64,000 nt of DNA, taken from NCBI RefSeq assembly GCF_025917685.1, contig NZ_CP089518.1, positions 1,861,001-1,925,000 on the forward strand, read 5' to 3'. This DNA comes from Bacillus cereus (lineage in GTDB: Bacteria > Bacillota > Bacilli > Bacillales > Bacillaceae_G). How positions within the stretch are numbered: the stretch's first letter is position 1; each line of letters starts with the position of its first letter. Below, one piece after another: positions 17,431-26,100 of this stretch. Made by a program: the position numbers and the translations under genes. The notes below the pieces were generated by a model. It was not told the DNA's origin. It saw nothing but the letters and a program-made list of their open reading frames with translations, and searched no databases.

Positions 17431-18327
17431 ATGAAAAAGGCAATCGGCATTGATATTGGAGGAACAAAGATTGCAGCAGGAATCATTTCGGATACGGGCG
17501 AACTGCTTGAACGTGCGGAAGTAAAAAGTGCGCCTTCAGACAGTGAAACAATGTTTGGTAGAGTCGTAGAAGCTGTTGAACAAGTTCTCAGAAAATCATT
17601 GATTACAATCGCTGATATCGAGGGTATTGGCGTTGGGGTACCGGGAAAAGTGGATTGCGAGAAGGGTATTGCCGTTTTTCAAAACAATTTACCTTGGAGA
17701 CAGTTTCCTATTTCGATCCGTTTGCAGGAGCAACTTGGTATCCAGAGGATCACGGTTGACAATGATGTCTATATGGCGGCTTATGCTGAATGGAGAGCAG
17801 CACATGTAAAAAGGAATGAAACCTTTGTCTATGTGACTATAAGTACGGGAATATCCTGTTCTATCATTCATAAAGGCTCATTTTTTAGGGGGGCAGGGTT
17901 TGCCGGAGAACTGGGTTTGATCCCTGTCCTCTCAAAGGGGATCAATGAACGATTAGAAAAAATAGCTGCTGGACCGGGGATCCAGAGGATAGCTGAAAAG
18001 GAATTACAGGTAGATACTATTTCAACCAAGGATGTTTTTGCTGGTTATATAAACGAGGTACCGGAATATCAGTTCATTATCAATGAAGTAACCGACTACT
18101 TAACTCAAGGACTTTATTCGATTTCCTCCTTATTGGATCCGCATAAAATGGTTTTTGGTGGCAGTGTCATTGTGAAAAATCCATTTCTACTGGAGTTGAT
18201 TAAAGCGAAGCTGAAAATGTATCAGCTTCCTGAGCAACAACATCTTTTGGACCAAATGAGCATCAGTACATTGGCACAAAATAATGGAGTTGCTGGTGCA
18301 GGATTACGAGTATTTGAAGGTATGTAA
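17431..18327 (+). CDS. ROK-family sugar kinase, predicted N-acetylgalactosamine kinase, lacking the zinc motif
   Basis: 298 residues. The phosphate-binding loop is GIDIGGTK (6-13). The catalytic Asp is Asp112 in TVDNDVYMAAYAEW, and VGVPGKVD is the ROK adenosine-side motif. The usual zinc site (His in GEIGH plus CXCGXXGCXE) is missing: the segment reads GELGLIPVLSKGINERLEKI with no Cys. By context it should phosphorylate the GalNAc freed by GH112 to GalNAc-6-P, the only step in the pathway with no other candidate enzyme. It begins 108 bp after the small membrane gene. The GGGGTG ribosome-binding site is modest. Confidence 0.8.
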   Translation: MKKAIGIDIGGTKIAAGIISDTGELLERAEVKSAPSDSETMFGRVVEAVEQVLRKSLITIADIEGIGVGVPGKVDCEKGIAVFQNNLPWRQFPISIRLQEQLGIQRITVDNDVYMAAYAEWRAAHVKRNETFVYVTISTGISCSIIHKGSFFRGAGFAGELGLIPVLSKGINERLEKIAAGPGIQRIAEKELQVDTISTKDVFAGYINEVPEYQFIINEVTDYLTQGLYSISSLLDPHKMVFGGSVIVKNPFLLELIKAKLKMYQLPEQQHLLDQMSISTLAQNNGVAGAGLRVFEGM

Positions 18328-18391
18328 TGAGGAAACGCCGGTCTTCATTTATGGAGAGAATGATGGCAAATAGGTAGAGGAGTGGACGAAA

Positions 18392-19555
18392 ATGTTTACA
18401 TTAAGTCAAGAAAATTTAGTTTCGTTAGGTGCATCGATAACAACAGCGGAAATAAAACGGCAGCCTGATCTATGGGCCGAAACCTTTGCTTTGTATTTGA
18501 AGAAAAGCGGAGCGATTGAAGAGTTTTTGCAAAAATTATTAACGAAACACAGCCGGGTTCGAGTTATTTTTACAGGCGCTGGAACGTCTGCCTATGTCGG
18601 TGATACAGTTACCCCTTATCTAAAAGAAAAAGTCAATGAACAACAGTTGGAAATGCTAAGTATTCCGACAACCACTTTGGTTTCAAACCCTTACCAATTT
18701 TTAAAAAAGGATTTTCCAACCGTACTCGTTTCATTTGCTAGAAGTGGGAACAGCCCGGAAAGTGTTGCTGCCGTACAATTAGCTGAGCAAATAGTAACTG
18801 ATTTGTATCAGATAACGATTACTTGTGCTAAAGAGGGTAATTTAGCCAAACAGGCAATGGGGAATGAAAATAATTTATTGTTATTGATGCCTGAAAAATC
18901 GAATGATCAAGGATTTGCAATGACAGGAAGTTATACGTGCATGGTGTTAACGGCATTACTCGTTTTTGATTCTTTATCGACTGAAGAAAAATCAAAGATA
19001 GTGAAGATGATTCATCAAATGGGTGAAAGTGTTATTCAAAGGGAAGACGTCATCCGAGAGATAGTAGATTTTGATTTTGACCGAATTATTTACTTAGGTT
19101 CTGGTAGTTTAGAAGGCTTAGCGAAAGAATCACAATTAAAAATATTAGAACTGACAGCCGGAAAAATTGTCACCGCATTTGATTCACCGTTAGGATTCCG
19201 GCATGGTCCAAAATCATTTGTAAACGAAAAATCATTAGTTTTTGTGTTTGTTTCCAATCATCCTTATACACGTCAATATGATTTAGATATGTTAAAAGAA
19301 ATGCAGCAGGACAACATTGCCAGCTATATCTGTGCCATCGAGGTTGATGGAGAAATCAATTATGCTGGGAACAGGTTTGTATTCGGCAGAGAGGCCCAGT
19401 CTGTACCAGATGCTTACTTAGCATTACCTTTTGTCATGATTGGGCAAACAGTTTCACTGTTAGCTTCCGTGAAAGTAGGTAATACACCGGATACACCTTC
19501 ACCGACAGGAACGGTGAACCGCGTCGTTAAAGGTGTTACCATCTACGAATATTAG
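18392..19555 (+). CDS. agaS: AgaS-type SIS-domain D-galactosamine-6-phosphate deaminase/isomerase
   Basis: 387 residues. The N-terminus TAEIKRQPDLWAETFALYL is typical of AgaS. Two SIS domains follow: one at about 40-200 (FTGAGTSAYVGD, SFARSGNSPESVAAVQLAEQ) and one at about 215-365 (YLGSGSLEGLAKESQLKILE, SPLGFRHGPKSFV). AgaS converts galactosamine-6-P to tagatose-6-P with release of ammonia. It sits between the kinase and nagA genes, which gives the expected order of the GalNAc branch. The ribosome-binding site AGGAGTGG is good. Confidence 0.92.
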   Translation: MFTLSQENLVSLGASITTAEIKRQPDLWAETFALYLKKSGAIEEFLQKLLTKHSRVRVIFTGAGTSAYVGDTVTPYLKEKVNEQQLEMLSIPTTTLVSNPYQFLKKDFPTVLVSFARSGNSPESVAAVQLAEQIVTDLYQITITCAKEGNLAKQAMGNENNLLLLMPEKSNDQGFAMTGSYTCMVLTALLVFDSLSTEEKSKIVKMIHQMGESVIQREDVIREIVDFDFDRIIYLGSGSLEGLAKESQLKILELTAGKIVTAFDSPLGFRHGPKSFVNEKSLVFVFVSNHPYTRQYDLDMLKEMQQDNIASYICAIEVDGEINYAGNRFVFGREAQSVPDAYLALPFVMIGQTVSLLASVKVGNTPDTPSPTGTVNRVVKGVTIYEY

Positions 19556-19578
19556 TAACTAGGGTAGGGGAAAAATAC

Positions 19579-20727
19579 ATGTCTATTTTTATCTTTGCAG
19601 ATAAGTTTTTTCTTGAGGGAAAGATCGTAGGGCCTGGATTTCTGGAAATCAAAGATGGTAAATTTGGTGTTTTTTCAGAAAATAGGCCAGAGGAAGCGGC
19701 AGAAATCATTGAGTATGCAGGAAGTTGGATCGCTCCTGGTCTAGTAGACACACATATTCATGGATTTAGAAATTACGACATTATGGACAATAATTTCGAA
19801 GGACTGAACCAAATTTCGGTAGGACTCCTTTCTTGCGGAGTCACATCCTTTTTACCGACAACCTTAACCTCTTCGGTAGAATTGTTGAATAACGTCGTTG
19901 AAATGATTGGTGTCAATTACACGAAAGTGCAAGGCGCAAAAATTAAAGGGATTTTTTTAGAAGGGCCGTTTTTTACTGAAAAGCATAAAGGGGCACAAAA
20001 CACGAAATATTTTTGTGATCCATCGGTTGATATGTTGAAAGTTTGGCAGAAATTATCAAATGATTCTATTAAAAAAATTGCGATTGCACCTGAAAGAAAA
20101 GGTGCAGTGGAATTTATTGAATATGCTGTGGGAGAAGAGATTGTAGTGGCGTTGGCCCACAGTGACGCAACTTATGAAGAAGCAAAGGGAGCGATTGAAA
20201 AAGGGGCTTCCATTTTTGTTCATACTTTCAATGGAATGAGTCCGCTGCACCATCGTGAGCCGGGGATGGTTGGAGCGGCCATGAATCTAAAAGATGTTTT
20301 TGCCGAAATCATATGTGATGGACATCATGTTCATCCCGTTGCCTCAAATATTTTAATGAATGTCCGCGGCAGAGAAAAGATTGTGATGGTATCCGATTGT
20401 ATGATGGCTGGAGGTATGCTTGAAGGAACTTATCAACTGGGAGAATTTCCTGTGAAAGTAAAAGATGGGATGGCTCGTTTGGAAAGCGGAAGTTTAGCAG
20501 GTAGCATTTTGCAATTAAAAGATGCTGTCAAAAATGTCATCGAGTGGGGAATTGCCACACCTGAGGAAGCGATTTACATGGCGAGTACTGCACCAGCTAA
20601 AAGTGTTCAAATCGATGGCGAATGTGGGAAGATTGCCGAGGGATATGCCGCTGACTTTATTGTGATGACGCCAGCGATGGATTTAGCTGCTACTTATCTT
20701 GATGGTGTGTGCCGTTTTCAAGCTTAA
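19579..20727 (+). CDS. nagA: N-acetylhexosamine-6-phosphate deacetylase
   Basis: 382 residues, the normal length for NagA. Metal-binding His59 and His61 lie in DTHIHGF. The Glu in LEGPFF, the His in ALAHSDAT, the HTFNGMSPLHHREPG segment and the Asp in MVSDCMMAGG are all present. NagA/AgaA enzymes remove acetate from GlcNAc-6-P or GalNAc-6-P. Next to AgaS, LacC and LacD the substrate here is most likely GalNAc-6-P, making it an AgaA in function. It follows agaS by 23 bp in the same operon. Confidence 0.92.
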   Translation: MSIFIFADKFFLEGKIVGPGFLEIKDGKFGVFSENRPEEAAEIIEYAGSWIAPGLVDTHIHGFRNYDIMDNNFEGLNQISVGLLSCGVTSFLPTTLTSSVELLNNVVEMIGVNYTKVQGAKIKGIFLEGPFFTEKHKGAQNTKYFCDPSVDMLKVWQKLSNDSIKKIAIAPERKGAVEFIEYAVGEEIVVALAHSDATYEEAKGAIEKGASIFVHTFNGMSPLHHREPGMVGAAMNLKDVFAEIICDGHHVHPVASNILMNVRGREKIVMVSDCMMAGGMLEGTYQLGEFPVKVKDGMARLESGSLAGSILQLKDAVKNVIEWGIATPEEAIYMASTAPAKSVQIDGECGKIAEGYAADFIVMTPAMDLAATYLDGVCRFQA

Positions 20728-20753
20728 ATATTTTTCTGAAAGAGGGATTACCA

Positions 20754-21695
20754 ATGATTTTATCTGTCACCATGAATCCATCTGTCGATATTTCCTATCC
20801 GATTCATGAATTAAAGTTAGATGTTGTCAACCGTGTAGAAACGGTTCGTAAAACTGCTGGTGGAAAGGGCTTGAATGTTGCGCGAGTGATCGCTCAAATG
20901 GAAGAAGTCGTCCTAGCGACAGGTATTATTGGTGGTACGATTGGCGAATACATTATTCAAGAATTAAATAAAAGCAATATTCCAAATGACTTTTTAAAAA
21001 TTAAAAAAGAATCAAGAAATTGTATTGCCATTCTTCATGAAGGGATGCAAACAGAGATTTTAGAATCTGGGCCGACATTATCCGAAGAAGAAGGGGCGGA
21101 TTTTTTAGAAAAATTTGAATGCCTGCTGCTTACAACAGCTTCACTTGTGACAATTTCGGGCAGTTTGCCAAAAGGATTACCGACTAACTTTTATTATCAA
21201 ATGTTAGAAATCTGTCATAAAAACGGAATTCCAGTGATTATGGATTCGTCAGGGGAATCTTTGAAAAACGCCTTGATGAATAAAGAAAAACCATTTGCCA
21301 TCAAACCGAATACAGCGGAATTATCTCAGCTGCTGGGCATTAACATGGAAGCAGGAATCATTGATCTGAAGCAAGCATTAAACCATGAACTATTTACTGG
21401 GATTGAGTGGACTATCGTGTCATTGGGTGGCGAAGGTGCCTTTGTCAGATATGGCGAGGAATATTACAGAGTTACGATCCCGAAAATAGAAGTGGTCAAT
21501 CCTGTTGGATCTGGTGATGCGACAGTTGCAGGATTAGCTGTGGCACTACATCAAAATCAAACGGTAGAGACTGTTCTTAAAACAGCGATGACTACGGGAA
21601 TATTAAATGCTATGGAAGCTGGAACTGGTTATATTAATATGAATAAGTTTAAACATTACTTTGATCTCGTTAAAGTTGAAAAAATAGATTGGTAG
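20754..21695 (+). CDS. lacC: Tagatose-6-phosphate kinase (PfkB family)
   Basis: 313 residues from the ATG at 20754, chosen because AGAGGGA is 6 bases upstream; the longer reading from 20709 overlaps nagA. The family opening is SVTMNPSVDISYPI, then KTAGGKGLNVARVI, and the C-terminal anion-hole/base motif is NPVGSGDATVAGLA. It phosphorylates tagatose-6-P to tagatose-1,6-bisphosphate. A 1-phosphofructokinase is a related alternative, but the adjacent lacD and agaS favour LacC. Confidence 0.9.
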   Translation: MILSVTMNPSVDISYPIHELKLDVVNRVETVRKTAGGKGLNVARVIAQMEEVVLATGIIGGTIGEYIIQELNKSNIPNDFLKIKKESRNCIAILHEGMQTEILESGPTLSEEEGADFLEKFECLLLTTASLVTISGSLPKGLPTNFYYQMLEICHKNGIPVIMDSSGESLKNALMNKEKPFAIKPNTAELSQLLGINMEAGIIDLKQALNHELFTGIEWTIVSLGGEGAFVRYGEEYYRVTIPKIEVVNPVGSGDATVAGLAVALHQNQTVETVLKTAMTTGILNAMEAGTGYINMNKFKHYFDLVKVEKIDW

Positions 21696-21707
21696 AGGAG
21701 AATGTTG

Positions 21708-22715
21708 ATGTTAGAACTAACCAAAAATAAATTGGAAGCTCTAAAACGTTTATCTGCTGAAAATGGCATAATTGGAGCATTGGCTATTGATCAACGCGGT
21801 TCATTAAAAAAAATGCTCGCATCTGGCGGTGCAAGTCATGTTGGAGACGAGGGCATTATCCGTTTCAAAGAATTGGTTTCTGAGGAATTAACACCATTTG
21901 CAACGGCGATTCTTTTGGACCCAGAATACGGTTTGCCAGCGGCTAAGGTCCGCGATAAAGAATCAGGATTAATAGTAGCGTATGAAAAAACTGGCTACGA
22001 TGCGTCAGAAGTAGGACGGTTGCCGGATCTATTACCGGAATGGTCAGTGAAACGATTAAAGGAAGCAGGTGCCGATGCTATTAAGTTCTTACTCTACTAT
22101 GATTTCAATGAAGATGAAAAAATTAATAACTATAAACATGTCTATATGGAACGTATCGGATCTGAATGTGCAGCTGAAGACATACCATTTTTCTTGGAGA
22201 TTGTGACTTATGATGCTGAAAATGATGATGTGAAAAGTAAAGCATATGCAAAAATAAAACCGTATAAAGTAATTGAGGCCATGAAGGAGTTCTCGAAACC
22301 ACAATACAAAGTAGATGTTTTAAAAGTAGAGGTTCCAGTAGATATGAACTTTGTGGAAGGATATACAGAAGGTGAATTTGTTTACAGTAAAGAAAAAGCA
22401 GCTTCCTATTTCAAAGAACAAAGTGAAGCGACCGAGCTGCCGTTTATATTCCTGAGTGCAGGAGTAAGCGCAAAATTATTTCAAGAAACATTAAAATTTG
22501 CTAAAGACTCCGGTTCTACCTTTAACGGAGTGTTATGTGGTCGGGCAACCTGGAAAGACGGTGTGATACCGTTTGCTATAGGCGGTGAACAAGCAGGTCG
22601 TGATTGGTTAAAAGATATTGGTAAACGGAATACTGAAGAATTAAATCTCGTATTGAAAGAGACAGCTAACTCATGGTTTGCTAAAGTAAAAGTAGCAGCT
22701 GAGCTTCAAAGTTAG
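21708..22715 (+). CDS. lacD: Tagatose-1,6-bisphosphate aldolase (class I)
   Basis: 335 residues from the ATG at 21708; an ATG at 21702 is only 1 base from the AGAGGAG site, while 21708 is 7 bases away. Class I LacD motifs: LAIDQRGSLKKML, ATAILLDPEYGLPA, KFLLYYDF, and the Schiff-base lysine in DVLKVEVPVD. It cleaves tagatose-1,6-bisphosphate to dihydroxyacetone phosphate and glyceraldehyde-3-phosphate, the entry to glycolysis. It is the last gene of the P1 operon and is followed by a strong terminator. Confidence 0.95.
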   Translation: MLELTKNKLEALKRLSAENGIIGALAIDQRGSLKKMLASGGASHVGDEGIIRFKELVSEELTPFATAILLDPEYGLPAAKVRDKESGLIVAYEKTGYDASEVGRLPDLLPEWSVKRLKEAGADAIKFLLYYDFNEDEKINNYKHVYMERIGSECAAEDIPFFLEIVTYDAENDDVKSKAYAKIKPYKVIEAMKEFSKPQYKVDVLKVEVPVDMNFVEGYTEGEFVYSKEKAASYFKEQSEATELPFIFLSAGVSAKLFQETLKFAKDSGSTFNGVLCGRATWKDGVIPFAIGGEQAGRDWLKDIGKRNTEELNLVLKETANSWFAKVKVAAELQS

Positions 22716-22754
22716 TACAATATCTTTTCTTCCATTTTTAAATGGAATGAAGAA

Positions 22755-22787
22755 AAATGAGTAGACATTCGTCTGCTCATTTTTTAT
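22755..22787 (+). terminator. Rho-independent terminator of the catabolic operon
   Basis: ATGAGTAGAC pairs nearly perfectly with GTCTGCTCAT over a 4 nt loop, followed by TTTTTTA. The rest of the 427 bp gap before the GH101 gene holds its promoter region; 22800-22940 shows no other feature. Confidence 0.85.
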
Positions 22788-22946
22788 TTGCGTTCAGTAT
22801 GGCCACAAATTCTAGGGTGAAAGCTAAGAACAGTTAAGGGAGCAGTGATCATGACTAAGGGGAGGAGAGCAACCTTTACATATAAATAAACCGAAGAATA
22901 TTAATTATCGTATAAAATTCAATAAAAAACATACTTGAAAAGGTAA

Positions 22947-23067
22947 CAATATCCTTATTTTGTAAGCGTTTTAAAAAGACAATATATCTAAAAAAAGAAA
23001 CAATATCTTTATTGAGTGGGCACTTGAAAAAAACTATTCTAAACATAAGTGAAAGCGGTACCTTTCA
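22947..23067 (+). promoter_or_regulatory. AraC-type operators, promoter P2 and cre-like sites of the GH101 gene
   Basis: Half-sites starting CAATAT lie at 22980 and 23001, 21 bp apart. A third CAATAT lies at 22947, 33 bp upstream of the first. The -35 is TTGAGT (23012-23017) and the -10 is TATTCT (23035-23040), with a 17 bp spacer, matching P1 in register. A partial cre (TGTAAGCGTTTTAA, 22961-22974) lies between half-sites. An 18 bp imperfect palindrome, TGAAAGCGGTACCTTTCA (23050-23067), lies a few bases after the expected transcription start. The leader is about 97 nt. Confidence 0.78.
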
Positions 23068-23143
23068 GGTTTTGGTATATTTTAAAAATGAATGTGCAGG
23101 TATTGTTTTTAACTAAAATTTAAATTTCAAAGGGGGAGAAGAA

Positions 23144-26100
23144 TTGGAGAGTAAGCATTTCAAGAGAGCTTTTAATACCCTTCTTGCACTTGTGCTAATT
23201 GTGCCGACATTTTTAGTTAGTATGATTGTGCCATTACACGTAGGAGCAAAGGTGTCTAATCCATGGGTCACAATTTCATCTGGAGGAAACGAAGTCAATG
23301 TATTAATAGAACAAAATGGGAAGTCTTATGCAAGGCTTGGAGCAGGTGCTGGAAATGATAATGGGGCTAAAGCCGCAATTTTTCAAGAACAAAATAAAGC
23401 CGCTAAAGAATCGGGAACGATGGCGTATACCTTTACTCCAGAAACCAAGGGAGAAGATACTAGATTTGGTTTCTATCCTCATTATATTGACAATAATAAC
23501 TTCGTTTTTGTAGGCTACGACTCACTTGGATGGTTCTATGAATACAAATATCAAGGAAAAGGTGATTGGTTAAAAACGAGACCGAATGTTCCACTTCCAG
23601 AGGCTGGGACCTCACATTCCATAAAAATCGATTATAGCGGAACTACTATGAATATTACATTAGATGGAAAAGATTTATTTGGACCGGTTACTTTACCTAA
23701 TGATGTAAATAACCTCCTTACAGGTAAGGAAGCAGTTAAACTCGGTGCTTTTGGAGATAAAAAAAGTCAAGTTCTCATTGAATTAGGAGCTGCACCTAGT
23801 GATGGAGGCACGGATCCAGGAGATGAAAAACTTGTCGACATTACGGATAATAAACTAGAAGAAGGAGACTTTAAAATTATCTCAGGCGACGGAAAAGTTA
23901 CTTATAATGAAGATGGTTCAGCAACTTTCGGTGTTACATCTACCCAAAAGAATCGAATTGTCTACAACCAAATGAAGGCGATTAAAAATGGTGTTTTTGA
24001 AGCGAATGTTACTACTAATACCGACAAGATGAATCGCTTTGGATTAATCTATCGTGTTCAAAATTCATCTACATACACATATGTAGGTACAGGGGATACG
24101 AACGATCAGTATTTTGGTGAAACTTTTGGTCCTATAAACAATTGGACGTCGATGACTTCAAACGTGCCGTTAAAAGCAAAACAAACATACCATTTACGTT
24201 TAGTATTCATGGACGATGTTGCGACGTTATACATTGATGGTAAAAAGGTAGATTCTTGGACTTTAACAGGTGGTGTAGATCAAGCGGGCTTACTAGGGTT
24301 TGAAAAAAGCCGAGGTGCTGCCGATATTACGATTTCAAATGTCAAAATAAAAGAATATAGTGCGCCAAAACCTCCAGATACTCCACCAGTAGAAGATACA
24401 TTAAAGTCAAAGTATATGGACGTCACAATTGACCAAGTATTCCCGCGGATTGTGAAATACAAAGTTGGCGATAAAGTAATGAGTGGACAGGAAGCTCCTG
24501 TTTACGGATTGAAAGTAAATGGTGGACTATACTATCCTAAAGTAAACTTTGAAAAGTTAAACGATAGTGAAGTGCTATATACCTTAAAAGTTGTGGATGA
24601 AATGAAAAACCTTGATGCTGTATTTAAAGTATCTTTGAAGGTGAATGATAATAAGGTTATTTATAGTTTCGATGAAATTAAGAATAATGGTAGTGCCAAA
24701 ATTGAGACAGTTGAGTTTGCTGATATGAACTTTATTTCGGTAAATTCGGAGCAAAAAGGTGCAAAAGCTAAATTAACGAATATTAGTACAGATGTTAGGA
24801 AAACAGGTGATGTAGATGTAAAAGTAGATTCTTCCATGGAGGAAATAGGTACATCTACTAAAAATTATACAGCATTTTTGTCAACTGACGAATTGAGTGC
24901 AGGTGTATGGTCTAGTTCAGAAGTGGACGGCTATAAAAACTTAGTTGCTAATCGATATGTAAATAAAAATGGTGCGAAAGCAATGGGAATAGGTTCTAGT
25001 GCACTCTATTACCAAAGAGATTTTATGCCAGAGCCACAAAAGAATAAACCAACTATTAAAATAGCTATTGCTAAAGATTTGAATAATGATAATAAGGCAG
25101 ACTGGCAGGATGCGGCGATTGCATACCGTGATATTATGCAAGACATTAAAGGATACCAAGATGTAAACAATAATGTTGGAATGCGTATTGCAATGAATTT
25201 CGGATCACAAGCACAACAACCATTCTTAAAAACATCAGATAATGTAAAAAAGGTTGCCCTTGCTACAGATGAATTGGGGCAAGCTGTAATATTAAAAGGA
25301 TATGCAAACGAAGGGCATGATAGTGGTCATCCAGATTATGGTGATGTGGGTGAACGTATGGGCGGCGTTAAAGATTTAAATACGCTTATTAAAGAGGGGC
25401 GTAAGTATAATACCCAATTTGGTGTCCATATAAATGCTCAAGAAACTTATCCTGAAGCGAAAGCTTTCAATAATGATTTTATTGATCGTCCAAGTTCTTT
25501 AGGATGGGGATGGTTAGATCAATCTTATACAATTAATAAATTAAAAGATTTGTATTCTGGATCGCGTGCGAAAAGACTAGATGAATTGAAAACTGCTGCT
25601 CCAGATCTTGACTTTATTTATTTGGATGTATGGTATCAAAATCAATGGGAATCAAATAGAATAGCAGATCAATTTAAAGATAGAGGTTGGAGATTAACAA
25701 CGGAATTTGGTGGTTCTATGGCCAATTATTCAACGTGGCAACATTGGGCTACTGATAAGAACTACGGTGGTCCGGAAAGCAAGGGCATTAACTCAGAAGT
25801 ACTGCGCTTTATTAGCAATCACCAAAGAGATTCTTGGGTGTTGAATTGGCCTGAAGTAGGTGGAACTGCTGACCATCCATTACTTGGTGGATTTGAATTA
25901 GCTGGTTTCGAAGGATGGCAATCTGATAAGAATTTCGATAACTTTATTCGCATGACATTTGATACTAATTTACCTACTAAATTCCTACAAAAATATTATG
26001 TAACGAATTGGACAGATGTAGAAGGTGATAAAAGCAAGACAAACTTAGAAAAGGAAATAAAATTGAAGGACCCAAGTAATGGGGATGTTGTCGATGTAAC

